The notes under the pieces were generated by a model. That model was not told where the DNA came from and ran no database searches. It worked only from the letters and a program-made list of their open reading frames with translations. The translations under genes were made by a program, and so were the position numbers. From Isoetes taiwanensis (taxonomy: Eukaryota; Streptophyta; Lycopodiopsida; Isoetales; Isoetaceae): a stretch of 64,000 nucleotides of DNA. Positions 1 to 11,646 of this stretch are shown one piece after another; positions within the stretch are counted from its first letter, which is position 1, and every line of letters begins with the position of its first letter. Location: NCBI GenBank assembly GCA_021234155.1, contig JAJEKV010000057.1, positions 5,549,821-5,613,820 of the forward strand. Direction: 5' to 3'.

Positions 1-492
1 TGGGATATGACCAGGCACGAGGCTTTTGCCGACGCCAATGACCATTTATGGCAGATCTTTTATGCTCTAAGACGCCTCTTCAATCTCCTTATCATTAGCC
101 CCACGTTGGACTACCAGCCTGTTATCATCCAGGCACGGGCTCGCTACAAGTTGGTCAGGGCTGTACGCGAGAGCGTTCGCTACTCCATCCTGTACCCTTT
201 TGCACAGCCCTAGTCCAAATCTCTTCAGTTTGTCTTCTATGGTTAACTATGTGTGACTAAAAGTGTCTAATGTACAACCTTATGGCTAAATATGTGTATA
301 ATCGCTACTTTTGTACGATATAACCCTAAGTTTTGTTAGAGATGTATTTCTAATGTAACTGCTGCTTGGACTTAATAATAAAGATCCTTTTTTTCATTCT
401 CTTGTATTGTCTTTATTATTCTTTCCTAGCACTACTTAAAATGATCTTCTTTGTGACACTTCGTATTATAATAATTCTCCTTATACCCTCTT
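1..492 (+). other. Leader or flanking sequence before gag
   Basis: No retroelement domain is recognised here. A 68-codon open frame (7-213) ends at a stop and resembles nothing I know. An AATAAA lies at 377-382, followed by a T-rich tract, which looks like a polyadenylation region. No copy of the 3' LTR at 5871-6657 is visible, so the 5' LTR is either lost or lies left of the window. Confidence 0.4.
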
Positions 493-1378
493 ATGGTCAA
501 TATAGACGGTGCACGTAACGACCCATGGCAGAGACCCTCGAATGCCAGCAGATTAACACCTGAGCAAGAACTCATGTTGATGAAGCGGCAGTTAGTAGAG
601 CTGCAAGCTTATGTGTTGAATGCCAACCTACCGCAGCATATGTAGGAGGATGGGCCGGAGTTACCTCCGTTACCGCCCAGTCCCCCACCACAACATCCAC
701 TTGCACCTGAACCAGGCCCTGTACCGGCACAAAGGAGGCACCGTTCCAAACGTCATCGAAGTTCCTCAAGTGATAGTGCCACATCCTCACAATCAGCCAC
801 TTCTGAGTCCTTTGAGTTGTCTGTATCATCTGGTGATCATCCAAAGCGCCGGGACAAGGAACACCGTAAGACGGTTGATACGGCCATAACCAGTATATGG
901 AAAAATAGAAAATTGGCCCAGTTTGATGGGAAATCTAGAGGCGGGCTGAATGCAGAGCCCTGGTTGGACGAGATGAAGGAGTTTGGAAAATCCTATGGCA
1001 TGACAGAAAAGGATACAGGAAAGGTTGCCACCACAAACCTTACAGAGCCGCCAGATTTGGTGGAAGGGCTATGCCGAGCCAAGCATCCGACGTAGCGGAT
1101 GCAAATTCGTAAAGTTTGCCAAAGCTTTTAAGTCGCATTATGTGCATCGTGCGCACAAATGCCAACAGATTCAGACTTTCTACCGGTTAGAGCAGACGGG
1201 TATGTCAGTTCAGGCCTACACTGACGAATTCATGCGCTTGAGGCTGTATGTCCCAGGAATGAATGAGAAGAGGGCGGTGGAGGGCTATATTGAAGGGTTG
1301 GCCCCATCAATTAAACGAATGGTTAAGGCCATAGACCAAATCGCTTGTCGAGGTCGAGGCAAAGGCATTGAGCCTTGA
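493..1378 (+). pseudogene. gag of the Ty3/gypsy element, broken
   Basis: The likely start is ATG 493 (MVNIDGARNDPW), which leads into a Pro/Arg/Ser-rich stretch. An in-frame TAG occurs near 644. The retrotransposon gag helical region is recognisable at about 900-1330 (LNAEPWLDEMKEFGKSYGM; SHYVHRAHKCQQIQTFYRLE; GMSVQAYTDEFMRLRLYVPG), split between two frames near 1080. The hallmark gag pattern of a long helix followed by F-x-R-L is present. A degenerate CCHC-like knuckle (CYRCMRPG) lies at about 1617-1660 in another frame. In an intact element Gag would assemble the particle; here it is not translatable as one protein. Confidence 0.75.
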
Positions 1379-1547
1379 AGAGGACGCACTACCTAAAACA
1401 AAGCATCAAGCAGTTCCCCTCTTACTCGCTAAACCACGCCGCACACACCTTATAAGGGCCGTTCATCGAGTCCGGCCCTCTCGCCAGGTAACTCTAATGG
1501 CCGCCAGGAAAAGAAAGTCACCTTCAACATAGCCGACAAACCGAACA

Positions 1548-2159
1548 ATGTCGGTAAGGAAGTTCGGAACCTCTTATAGTCTATTCCCAAAGAGGCCCGA
1601 GAGCGCAGAGATAAAGCATGTTACAGGTGTATGCGGCCCGGGCCGTTATGTCACGCAGACTGCCCAGCTGGCCATGGCCGACCTCGATTGGGACGATCTC
1701 GAGTCTACACTACATGTCGAGGAGGAGGCTCCCGAGTATATACACGGTGCATCTCATATCCTTGCAGCCATAGAAACCGGCAATGCTGAAAGTCAGCCTG
1801 CTGTTATTTCCACCATAGGTCAAGTAGACAGTAAGCCTTTTATAATTCTTATGGATACGGGAAGTACACATAATTTTGCCTCTCCTAGAATGGCCCAGGT
1901 ATTGCAGCTTGAGACTTTGAGGTCCCGACCGAAACCTGTCACCTTGGCCAGTGGTAAAATCGCATACTCATGGTCGCCGATTAACCTTAAAATGCAATCG
2001 CCAGTGCACCGATTGCATTGGGTGCCGAAGTTAATGGATATTGGCAAATATGATCCGATTGTTGGTATGGAATTCTTGGCCTCCGCAAAAAAGCCAATAT
2101 TGATCATGAAAAGCGGAGGTTACCTTCAACGCAGCCTAATGGAGCCCGCAGAACTATAA
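1548..2159 (+). pseudogene. Retropepsin-like aspartic protease domain
   Basis: The catalytic motif is visible as ILMDTGSTHNF at about 1843-1875, followed by the flap and second lobe (PVTLASGKIAYSW; YDPIVGMEFLAS). This is the single-lobe retropepsin of Ty3/gypsy polyproteins, which cleaves Gag-Pol. The frame is open for 203 codons but starts inside the gag tail and stops before the reverse transcriptase, so it is separated from both. Sequence from 2160 to 2446 has no usable frame and probably held the protease-RT linker. Confidence 0.75.
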
Positions 2160-2446
2160 AAGGTGATCCATTAAACCCCATTATGCGATCTATTTCCATC
2201 AAGCAGGTTAAGTAAAGCTATACGCTAAAGATAAGCTACTGCGGCCATCGGACTTGCATCCATTGAGTCCGATGCTAAAACGTATAAATAGTTGATGCTT
2301 TGCCGTAAAGCATTGCTAATCTTCTTAGGGAATTTAGTGATCTCTTTCCGCATCGAGATCCGTAAACTTCCTCCATTCAGAGGGGTAGAATGTGAGATAG
2401 CTTTGGAACCAGGTACTAAGCCTACCAAGAAGGCCCCCCGCATCGT

Positions 2447-3742
2447 ATGAGTCCCCCTGAATTGGCCGAGCTTAAGAAGCAACTTCAAGAGCTACTAAAC
2501 CTAGGCTTCATTCGACCTAGTGTTTCGCCTTTTGGCGCTCCTATCCTTTTTGTTAAGAAGAAGGATGGCTCCCTGAGGATGTGTATTGACTATCGGCAGC
2601 TCAACAAGCATACGATCAAGAATCGCTACGCTTTGCCTAGAGCAGACGATCTTATGGACCAGTTGCAAGGGGCCAGGTACTTCTCAAAGATTGACTTACG
2701 CTCCGGATATCATCAGATAAGAATTAAAGAGGAGGACATCCATAAATCTGCTTTTCGTATGAGATATGGGCATTATGAGTTTACCGTTATGCCTTTTGGA
2801 CTAACTAATGCCCCCGCAACTTTTATGCGGTTGATGAATGATGTCTTTCGACAATACTTGGATGATTTTGTTGTTATTTTCTTTGACGACATTCTCATCT
2901 ATAGTAAGACTCTGGAGGAGCATGAGAAACATCTTCGGTTGGCCCTACAAAAGCTAAGACGTCACCAGCTCTTTGCCAAGTTCTCTAAGTGCAAGTTTGC
3001 CACTCCCAAGGTGGACTATTTGGGACATGTCATTTCAGCAGAGGGAATTGCTACAGACCCAGCGAAGATAGAGGCAGTAAAGGATTGGCCCATTCCGGGT
3101 AATGTCTCAGAGGTCCGAAGTTTTTTAGGCTTGGCAGGGTATTACCAGAAATTTGTTAAGGATTTTGCAAAGATTGCAGCACCTTTTACTGATCTTATAA
3201 AGCATGAGAAAGTGAAGGATTGGATTGAACATTGGAAAGCAAAGGTCCAGAGAAGTTTTCAGAAGCTTAAGGATGCTTTAATGTCAGCACCAGTCCTCAC
3301 ATTGCTGGACCCCGAAAAGGATAAACTAGTAGCGACGGATGCCAGTAGGATTGCTACCGGTGGAGTCCTAATGCAGGAGGGGAGGGTTATTGCCTATGAT
3401 TCAAAGAAAATGAACGAGACCGAGCAACGATACCCTACCCATGACCAGGAGTTGTTAGCCGTTGTACGTGCTCTGCGTATATGGAGACACTACCTTCTTG
3501 GTAGAAGGTTTCAGCTTGATACAGATCATCAAAGTCTCCGTTATTTGTCAACCCAGCCGAATCTCAACCTCCGTCAGAGAAGATGGATGGAATTTCTGGA
3601 GGAGTATGATTTTGAAATTACGTATAAGCCTAGGAAACACAATGTGGTTGCGGATGCATTATCATGCCATCCCTTGGTAACTCGAACCCATTGTAACGCG
3701 ATTTCCACACTCACCAGTGAGTTCGAAAAACAGATAGAGTAG
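2447..3742 (+). CDS. Reverse transcriptase and RNase H domains of Ty3/gypsy Pol
   Basis: This is a 431-codon open frame and the best preserved piece of the element. RT features are [20 protein letters not shown], the core [26 protein letters not shown], and the catalytic block [11 protein letters not shown] (FDD where Y/F-x-DD is expected), then YLGHVIS and the thumb [17 protein letters not shown]. RNase H follows: [17 protein letters not shown], a [12 protein letters not shown] block and TDHQSLRYL. The family copies element RNA into DNA. The frame begins at a convenient ATG, but in the parent polyprotein it would be fused to protease. Confidence 0.9.
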   Translation: MSPPELAELKKQLQELLNLGFIRPSVSPFGAPILFVKKKDGSLRMCIDYRQLNKHTIKNRYALPRADDLMDQLQGARYFSKIDLRSGYHQIRIKEEDIHKSAFRMRYGHYEFTVMPFGLTNAPATFMRLMNDVFRQYLDDFVVIFFDDILIYSKTLEEHEKHLRLALQKLRRHQLFAKFSKCKFATPKVDYLGHVISAEGIATDPAKIEAVKDWPIPGNVSEVRSFLGLAGYYQKFVKDFAKIAAPFTDLIKHEKVKDWIEHWKAKVQRSFQKLKDALMSAPVLTLLDPEKDKLVATDASRIATGGVLMQEGRVIAYDSKKMNETEQRYPTHDQELLAVVRALRIWRHYLLGRRFQLDTDHQSLRYLSTQPNLNLRQRRWMEFLEEYDFEITYKPRKHNVVADALSCHPLVTRTHCNAISTLTSEFEKQIE

Positions 3743-3745
3743 ACC

Positions 3746-4790
3746 TTGGCCATGGATCCAGAGTTCCGTGAGGTGTGGGATAGCTTGGCTAAGGAGGCAC
3801 GCACGGATAAAGAACGTGAAGCTTTCCGCCTGTATAAGAAAGAGGGCAATTTGTTATATCACAAGGACAAGTTGTGTGTGCCTGAGACTTCAGGAGTGCG
3901 TAAGCTCATTCTCCATGATACACACAACAGCCCTATAGCTGGACATGCAGGTTTTATGAAGACCTATTTTAAGATCCGCTCCAGTTATTTCTGGCCTTCT
4001 ATGAAGAAGGACATTGCCACGTACATTAAGCAATGTCAAGTGTGTCAACAAACCAAGGCTGAGCAACTAAGGATTCCAGGAGAGTTGCAACCTCTGGATA
4101 TGCCCAACGCTAAGTGGGAAGTCATAACCATGGATTTCATTGTGGGCCTTCCACGTACTCTCCGTGGATATGATGCATTGATGGTAGTGGTCGACAAATT
4201 GTCGAAAATGGCTCATTTCTTGCCATGTCGCACCACCGGATACTGACCTTCGATAACCGCTTTGTCGCTTGCAAAAGAGATCTTCAGATTGCATGGAATG
4301 CCATGAGTTATTGTATCCGACAGAGATCCCAAATTCGTAAGTGCATTCTGGAAAGATTTCTTTGCCACCATCCAAACTAAGCTTGCTATGAGTACGGCGT
4401 ATCATCCTCAGACGGATGGTCGGGGATTTAACGCACTACCAATCGCATTATAGAGGATATGCTACGGGTTATGTGTGGAGTAAACAATCACAATGGGCTG
4501 ATTATATTTATCTCGCCGAGTTTTTGCCTATAAAGATGAAGCGTGAGTCTTCTAGAATGTCTCCCTTTATGATAAATTATGGCTATCAATGCCTTACTCC
4601 AGACACATGGCATAACCCCGTTTCTAAAGTGGAGGTTTCTCAACAACTCCTCTTGGAAATGCAAGCTTTGGTTGAGGAAGTTCGTGGTTACTTATTGGAT
4701 GCACGCAGTCGTCAGAAGAGTGTAGCAGATAAGCCTGTAACCCCACGAGTCTTCGGGTGGGGTTTTAATCAGTTTATTGAAGATTAAGGT
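3746..4790 (+). pseudogene. Integrase of Ty3/gypsy element, frameshifted
   Basis: The first frame (3746-4246) has the HHCC zinc-binding region (THNSPIAGHAGFMKTYF, then CQVCQQTKAE) and the first catalytic Asp block (ITMDFIVGLPRTLRGYD). The continuation ([21 protein letters not shown]) is visible at about 4310-4420, but stops interrupt it (TGA near 4244, a second near 4303), and the last frame (4416-4787) is shifted. Integrase would insert the cDNA; this copy is inactive. It is separated from RNase H by a stop at 3740-3742. Confidence 0.8.
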
Positions 4791-4862
4791 AAAACAAGCC
4801 TGCTTAAGATTGGTAAATCGTGAAGAAGCCGGCACCCGGATGGGCCGGGTTGTTCAAGATTA

Positions 4863-5235
4863 TTGAACGCGGTTGGAGAACAGGCATATCGTTTGGAATT
4901 GCCACCCCGCTTGAAGATCCACAGGGTCTTTCACGTGAGTCTTCTGAAACAACACACCCCAGATCAAGAGGAGATCTTGGATACACCCACCCTTCTTGAG
5001 ATGACAGAAGAGCATCTAGATATAGTGCCTGAAGCTCTTCTTGATCGGGCCTATAAGCAACCAGGAGGAGTCAAATGCTACAATACTTGGTTAAGTGGAA
5101 ACACTTGCCAGCTGAGGATGCTACGTGGGTGATGAAGATAGACCTTGAGAAGCATTATCCGGACTTCATGCGAGAATCTCAGGGACGCACCATCAACGAT
5201 GCTATCAACCCCGCTCCCGGCGGTAAGCTTCAAGG
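4863..5235 (+). pseudogene. C-terminal integrase tail with chromodomain-like segment
   Basis: The first part reads LPPRLKIHRVFHVSLLKQH, the GPY/F-proximal tail common to chromoviral integrases. After a frame change near 5075 the segment YLVKWKHLPAEDATWV followed by LEKHYPDF matches the chromodomain core (Y-L-V-K-W-K-G...TWE...YPDF). In chromoviruses this module guides integration to chromatin. The aromatic residues Y, W and W are kept. The module is not continuous with the integrase frame. Confidence 0.75.
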
Positions 5236-5870
5236 CTTGATTCGCCGAGAATCATGCAGTAGAGGGGTAGATGCATCGTGGTTGATAACAGTTACCGATG
5301 ATGAGATCACCTTTGTGTTCTCTAGGACATGGTGTATTGTCAATGTGGGAATGACCGCGAATTGCTTGGGAAGCATGTAGTTGACAGGTCGCATTCATCC
5401 CGGCTATAATAGGAACTTGGCCATTCCTTACGCCGCAATGAATTGCGAACCATAAGCATGATAGGTTCCCTTGTAGATAGGTTTTTCTTTTATTTCTTAT
5501 AGGGGGTGGTCCCTTCAACCACAACCTATTTATATTATCTACATATACTAATGTATTGACATGTGCAGGCCAGTGAGCAGTACGTGACCTGCCCATGTAT
5601 AGAGGGTTGCTGATGACCCGACTTCTCCAGTTTTATTTTGTCTACATGTGTTGCCTTTTTGTTACTGTCATGTTGATATCGGACTACGGTCCTTAAACCT
5701 TTTTATGATAAGTATGTGAAATGCACCTCGGTGCTTAAACTATTTCAAACTTTAAATTTTAATGTTATTGCCTTCGGAAATAAGGAATTACCTTCCTTCA
5801 TAATGTAATTCCTATCTTTTTGACTAACCCTAATGCTGAGGACATCATTATTTCTAAGGAGGGGAGAATG
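5236..5870 (+). other. Ty3/gypsy 3' untranslated region and polypurine tract
   Basis: This is non-coding sequence between the chromodomain and the LTR. It ends with AAGGAGGGGAGAATG (5856-5870), a polypurine tract directly before the LTR start, as expected for plus-strand DNA priming. Confidence 0.7.
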
Positions 5871-6657
5871 TGATGTTCCAAGTATTTATATGGTATACGT
5901 ATAAATACACTGAGACGTCACCCAGTAAAGGTACGCCACCATGGGGTATTGTAACCTAGGGGGTTGACCTAAAAGGGATTAAATTAGCTATGCTAATTTA
6001 ATTATTAAGGATAATAACCTATAATTAAGGAATTAATATCTAAGTGGTTTAATTAAGTTAATTAATTACTTGGTAAGGCACCACCTGGCCAAACTCGATT
6101 GGCTAGCATGGGGAATGCTAATTTGAGCCATCAAGGTGGATCACTATCCCACTTAACCCCCAAATTGACTCGAGTGAGAAGGGCGGTGGCCGAAGTACCA
6201 AGTACTGTTCTTTTGAACACCCCGCGGGTTGCCGAACACCGATTTCGAGAGATGGAGGCCTCATGACAATGGATCAAGTCGAAACTCGGGTTAGTAGATA
6301 ATCTAGTTGATATCTCTAAGGCTAGCGCTTCAGTTAAGTTCTTTGAGTCTTCTTTGGTTGTTCTTACTTAGGATTAACCCTTCTTTGGTGTTTAGGATTT
6401 ACATTTTGATTATGGATTATTTATTATGAATGGATGGATGTGTTTATGAAAGTAGCTCTATTAAGCTTCCATAAAGCCGGGATTAGAGGGGGTAGAGACC
6501 TCTCATTGCCATATGCTTTAGTATGCTCCTAGTAGCTCCTTCAATTCCCAATATTTCGCCCAGGCTTAAGAGACCACCGAAGTCGGATGCTATGGAATGG
6601 CTTAGCACCAAATAAGGGACGCAGCTGGTGAAGTGGGGTGGGGTCTTGCACCTAACA
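5871..6657 (+). repeat. 3' LTR of the Ty3/gypsy element
   Basis: It starts TGATGTTCCAAG immediately after the polypurine tract, the start typical of plant chromoviral LTRs. A TATA-like TATAAATAC lies at about 5900. The right end is placed at CACCTAACA (6657) because it gives TG...CA ends and a G-rich U5-like end, but it cannot be tested since the 5' LTR is not in the window; an end at 6650 is also possible. Length is about 787 bp. Confidence 0.6.
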
Positions 6658-7157
6658 TACAAGGCTCTTGGGACTCCTACAATGGGCTAGGCCCGACAGC
6701 CGGCCACGAGGGTCGGGTGGGGGACACTCCCGGGTCGGGTGCAGGTGTGACCCGTGATGGGGCACCCCCCGCACTTTGAGTAGATTTAGGTGAGTAAGCT
6801 CGCATGGATGCGGGGTCGCTGATGCGCACGTATTCTCTAGCTCACCCATGGAACCACCGCGGATCCCGAAGGGGACACTTCCCCACCGCCTCATCTGGAC
6901 GGGCGCCATGAACCCCCGGAGTAGGCTCAAGGGTGATACCTTGAGTTCAAGGCTCCCGAAGGCTATAGTGATGCCACAAAGATGATTCGACTCATCCGCA
7001 AAGTGTGCAACGTAAGGGGCGGATGGAGTGGACAACCCTAGCCGATGTTCTATGCCGCCCAACGCCATGCCAAGATTCTCGCCTCGCGATCTCTTGAGAC
7101 CTAGCCGCCGGTCGATCCTCACCGAGTCCGAGCCGGGTAGAACCATGGGTTTGGGGT
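6658..7157 (-). repeat. GC-rich LTR-like sequence, left of the LINE insertion
   Basis: This GC-rich stretch ends exactly at the LINE target-site duplication and so was joined to 11335-11646 before the LINE inserted. It contains a 164-codon minus-strand open frame (6652-7146) with no recognised domain; that frame is probably a product of base composition. The best reading is U5 or leader of a minus-strand LTR element. Confidence 0.4.
7146..7157. repeat. Left target-site duplication of LINE
   Basis: TGGGTTTGGGGT here is repeated exactly at 11323-11334 and flanks the minus-strand LINE. Confidence 0.8.
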
Positions 7158-7374
7158 TTTTTTTTTTTTTTGAAGAACGTGATTTACTTCATATTATACA
7201 CTCAAAATATTACAAAGTACTTCCGTATAAGAAATGTCCCTGAAGCATCAATCACTTTTAGATGATCACTCCATATTGGAATTTTAATATGATCAGGCCA
7301 ATTGGAGATCCGAAAGCAATTATACAACTTCTTTACTTAATTTCTTGAAGCACCACCGAGATTTAATACGCTTA

Positions 7375-8152
7375 TCATAAAAGACCTTTCTTCTTTCGCT
7401 TCCATACACTCCATATTAGCCAAGACTTTGCCATGTGAAATGCAATCCTTTTAGAAGAAGGGCCCAATCGATTTGGATAAATACCCAAAAGAAAGTGCCG
7501 ACTATCCAAAGATACTCCAAAAAGAGAATGCACCAGACCTAAGACTACTTCACAAGCAGACACAAATATAAACAAGTGCTCCAATGTTTCAATGCACCGC
7601 CACACATTGGGCAAAGTGGGCTTACTCCCGGCTTTAAAGCGATGAACCATCTCATTAACTCTCAAAGAGCGATGAATCACCCGCCAAAGTAGAACATTTA
7701 CCTTTGGAGGATTATATTTAGACCAAACAAGGTTCCGTGATGGATTGCCATTGAGAAGGCAAAGTCCGAAGTGCCATTTTCGAGAAGGTGATAAAGTATT
7801 TGAGGAGGTAAGCAATCAGTAGCATGAACCGACTAGCTTCTTGCCTTCCTTAATACCTTGAACAAAGTTCCAAAGATCTCTTGTTACCCACCTTCTTAAT
7901 TAGAGGAAGAGCACTTGCTACATAAGCCCATATATCGATATCTTTATCCAACAATCCATATGTCTCCTCAAACCATTGCCAAGGAGCAATGTCAATACCA
8001 AAATACCATCGTTCAATAGAAATAATACCGCTCTCCTCCACCTCGCTTTGGGAATGCGCATGCATAAATTGACAACCGGGTGTAGTTGTCCATGAGTATA
8101 CAAAGGCAACCACGTGAAGGGGAAGATGCCCCGAGACAAGCTTCCCAATCAA
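7375..8152 (-). pseudogene. LINE ORF2 C-terminus (zf-RVT region)
   Basis: The frame 7375-7815 carries the C-terminal block of plant L1 ORF2: KYNPPKVNVLLWRVIHRSL followed by C-x-x-C/H-like residues (LPNVWRCIETLEHLFIF). The piece upstream (7850-8152, in overlapping frames) has ISIERWYFGIDIAPWQWFEE. It is broken by stops and continues the ORF2 of this LINE. Confidence 0.7.
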
Positions 8153-8194
8153 ATGTAATCACCATTGGACTACCTTCCAGCCCAAGCAAGCCTT

Positions 8195-9600
8195 TCAAGA
8201 TCGAGAAGCATGTGAAGAAGCTTTCAATAGATATAACAATGCCCAAGGGAGCTCAATTCTCACACCTCGCTTATGAAAAACCACACACTTCTTTACTGAT
8301 TGTTTAAGTAACTTCATACCTGGTGATGCACAATCATCTTTCAACAAACTGAACAATAGCTTAGAAGCTAAGACCTTACCCTGTAAAGAAAGATCCAACA
8401 TACCAAGACCTCCTTGTTGTTTAAACAACATACATTTCTTCCACGCCACCTTCACAATTGCCTCCTTGATCGGCATAACCGCACAAAAATCTCTTACAAT
8501 CTTTTTTATCTCTGCAAACTTAGAAGCTGGAGCCAATAGAACCGAAACCAAATAAATATGCGTATTGTTCAATACTGACTTATCTACTTGAATTCTACCT
8601 GCCAAGGATAACTTTGAACCTCTCCACCAAATCAGTTGCCTTTGTAAATTTAAGATAATTTCATCCCATGCTGCATTCATGTCAATATCTAAACCAAAGG
8701 GGACTCCTAGAAGCTTTTTGTCTTTGCAGATGGTACAACAACCTTCCGTGCATACTCATATAAAAATGCGAATTGCTTCCTTCCCCACCCATAAAGCACT
8801 ACACTTAGCCCAATTAAGGAGACAAAATGTGATGCAATTGAAAATATATCCAAAATCTTATTGATTATCTCAAGACATTATTCTCTTCACCATCCACTAG
8901 CAAGAAGGTATCGTCGCAAACCGATTAACCAAAACCTCGCTTTCACCTTCCTCCAATAATAATCCTTTTACCAAACCATCCTTTTCAGCCTCATGCAATA
9001 GTTGCGAAAGTCCTTCTGCCACTATAGTAAACAAAAAAGGAGCTAGAGGGCAACCTTGCCTTATGCCACGTTCAATTGGAAAAAGCACCAATGGTTCTCC
9101 ATGATACAAGACTACCCCCTTAGCGTAAATCAACGCTTTTGCATCGAGATCGGAAACCAGACCCAAATCCCAATTTCAAAAGCATGGCATCCAAGAAAGT
9201 CCACTTCACACTATCATAAGCTTTAGCAAAATCCAATTTTAAATATAGAAGATTTTGACCTGAACATTGGGCCCAATGAACTCCTTCATATGCTGCCACT
9301 ATATTATGAAAAATTTGCCGACTGAAGAAAGCCCGACCGAGCCAAGATCTATTCTCAAACCCAAAACCTGTTTAAGTCTTTTCGCGATAGGCTTTTGCAA
9401 TAATTTTATAGATAGTAGATAGAAGAGTTATTGGGCCAATCATGAATGCTCATGTGTGTTCTTTCACTTTAGGAATAAGAGAAATCAAACCCAGATTCAA
9501 AATCCTATCAAATTGATGTGAAGTACACAAATCTTTGTAGGCCTCCATAATGCTTACATCGACGCCCATTCCCAATACCTTTTAAAAAATTCTCTGTGGA
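8195..9600 (-). pseudogene. LINE ORF2 reverse transcriptase, fragmented
   Basis: The motif RGIRQGCPLAPFLFTIV (frame 8897-9166) is the non-LTR RT block B. Downstream, WWRGSKLSLAGRIQVDKSV in frame 8195-8680 is the thumb region typical of plant L1 elements. Block A can be read in rough form around 9180-9300. At least four frame changes separate the blocks, so there is no active enzyme. Confidence 0.8.
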
Positions 9601-9962
9601 TACCATCCATACCGGACATTTATCCGGGCCAACTCAAATGTTGTCGCCGTGAATTCAAACATGGAAAGTGGGGCCTCTAACAATTGAGATTCCTCTTGTG
9701 AAAGAATTGCATGAACCTTAGAAAGCACAATATCCTGCATACATCTTATCCTGCATACATCTTCATAAGGCAAGTGTTTGACCTTAAAAAAATTTTCAAG
9801 TATTGAGTAAGGGACTGCTTAATCTCATTTGGCTCTGTCATTACCCTCCCATCCGTGAGAGATAAAGAGTGCATAGTAGCTGCATACCTCTTCCGCTTTG
9901 AAGCTCTAAAAAACAAGCTTATTACAACGATCTCCATCTTTTCGGCCCGAAGTTAATCCCAT

Positions 9963-11083
9963 TTAACTCGTCTTTGATTGAATTTGGGCCACTTCAAGAC
10001 CACGAATAGCATCAATAACTTGTTGCAATCTAAAAGAGTCCGTACCCACTTTCTTAAGCTCCTCTAATTCAGCATATAACTTACTCAATGTCTCTTTTTC
10101 TTCACGCACTCGTTGCGCTCCCCACCTTTTCGCAAAAATCTTGACATTTGCCAAAGCCTCAACAATTCTTCGCATACCATGTTGTTGAGATGAAGCCTTT
10201 TGCCAAGCCTCCTGACATCCTGCTTCAAACTCCTCATTAGGCAACCATCTAATATTCAATTTAAAGACCGTTTTTCTCTTTTGTCAACTATGAGTAAGTT
10301 CACGATTTTCAAGAATTTGAGGATTATGGTCCGAGACTGCTTGTGCCAAATAATTAAGCCTCCATAACCGTGGGCATATATCACAAAACACACTATTTGC
10401 ATACATTCGATCATGACGAGCCTGTGACAATCCTGGGCCAACCCAATTATTAGTCCATCCATAAACCCATGTTGAAAGAGTAACTTCTGCCACTGCTGCC
10501 GTTCAAAGCCGCTTACAATCTGGCCACCACCTAACCTGTCTTGTGCTGATTCGACCATATTGAAATCCCCTACTAAAAGCCAAGCCACATTTTCTCCCCA
10601 TTTTGGTATTTTATTACATAAAGAAGCCCATAAAGTTGCTCTTTTTCTAGGAATATTAGATGCATATACATTAATGATACCACATTCTTGAAGTCCTTGC
10701 TCGCCATTTAATGATTGGTCCACCTTCCAAATTTATCTTTTGTTTGTAAATGTGACATGAACATCCATACTCCGTGCTATCATTGTACCACCCCGAGCCT
10801 TGCCTCAAGTACTTATTATAGCGTAAGTTTGCTTCCCAAACAAATTCATCATTGGAACAACCCCGCTTCTATCACATTTATGCTCTTGAATACATAAAAT
10901 ATCCGGATTAATGTGTTTAATTAAATTAGCCAACCTCCGCCGCTTTTGAGGAGATGAACGTGCTCCTCTCACATTCCAAGACATGATCTTAAGCATGAGG
11001 TATTTTGGATTTCTTCTTCCTCCTCTTTTTGATGAGGCTTTTCCCACTTTTACCTCAGTTTCCGTGGGCTTATATAATACCAA
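9963..11083 (-). pseudogene. LINE ORF2 apurinic endonuclease domain
   Basis: The N-terminal endonuclease is readable: LKIMSWNVRGARSSPQKRR and DILCIQEHKC in 10805-11083, then INVYAS and WLLVGDFNMVESAQDR in 10256-10723. These are the N-, E- and D-containing motifs of EEP nucleases of L1 elements. The linker to RT (LPNEEFEAGCQEAWQKA) lies in 9963-10259. It is split by a frameshift near 10730-10800. Confidence 0.8.
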
Positions 11084-11322
11084 GTTCGGTCCATGTTATG
11101 CTCACTAAGATCACCAATATCCTTGTGCCTTTCTTCCTCCTCGTGTGAATGAATCGTCCCAGCCCTCGACTCTATGATATCACCGTTATCCGTGTTATGC
11201 TTCACCCTTGCTTTACTTTTTACGCTTTTTAGGACTTTGCCATGCCAACTCATCATTGGAACATTTTACCATCTCTTCATCGGTGATGAATCATGAACAT
11301 CCTCACCAACCACCATTGGAAC

Positions 11323-11334
11323 TGGGTTTGGGGT
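11323..11334. repeat. Right target-site duplication of LINE
   Basis: It is an exact copy of 7146-7157. Confidence 0.8.
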
Positions 11335-11646
11335 GTTTTCTCTAGTATTAAATGTATCTTCTCTGTTGTTATCAGTTGGATGGATGTGCCACCCTTCGAG
11401 TGGTGGTATTTATAATATGGTTATGCTGTATGCTAACCTTGTATTCACGCTTCCGCGACCTAGGAGCCCCATTGAAGGCGTGGGCCGAATGACCCCTCTG
11501 TGTCCTTCACTCGAGCATCTTTCTATAGATGGCCCGAGTTAGACGGAGGGCCCCCGCTTTCGCGGGCGAAGTTGGTTGCCATGGGAGAGGAAAGTCCCCG
11601 TATGTATACGTCCGAGTGTCGTATATGTTCTGGGAGCGTCACATCA
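11335..11646 (-). repeat. LTR-like sequence, right of the LINE insertion
   Basis: Read on the minus strand it starts TGATGTGACGCTCCC, a start typical of gypsy LTRs, and has a TATAAATA box about 230 bp in (plus-strand TATTTATA, 11408-11415). It therefore looks like U3 and promoter of a minus-strand LTR, continued at 6658-7157 on the other side of the LINE. It could instead be the end of a plus-strand LTR, because the 5871 LTR begins TGATGT and this segment ends ACATCA. Confidence 0.5.

Larger units (their letters stand above)
1..6657 (+). mobile_element. Ty3/gypsy chromovirus-type LTR retrotransposon, decayed
   Basis: Domains follow the Ty3/gypsy order: gag, aspartic protease, reverse transcriptase, RNase H, integrase, then a chromodomain-like C-terminus. 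A purine-rich tract at 5856-5870 precedes an LTR start TGATGTTCC at 5871. The polyprotein is broken by stops (for example TAG near 644) and frameshifts between all domains, so this copy cannot encode a full polyprotein. The chromodomain after integrase places it with chromoviruses (Tekay/Reina-like); the exact clade is not resolved. The 5' LTR and primer binding site are not identified. Confidence 0.9.
7157..11322 (-). mobile_element. L1-type LINE, 5'-truncated and decayed
   Basis: A 15-T run at 7157-7171 is the poly(A) tail read from the other strand. Reading leftwards from 11322 come the end of ORF1, then ORF2 with endonuclease, reverse transcriptase and a zf-RVT-like C-terminus. A 12-bp direct repeat flanks it, as expected for target-primed reverse transcription. 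ORF2 is broken by many frameshifts. ORF1 is nearly all missing, which is the usual 5' truncation. Confidence 0.9.

Noticed and set aside
7-213. Small gene at the left edge
   Set aside because: No motif, no conserved context; probably leader or flank of the retrotransposon.
6652-7146. 164-codon minus-strand frame as a real gene
   Set aside because: GC-rich, no domain, it ends at the LINE insertion border and lies inside LTR-like sequence; the open frame is likely due to composition.
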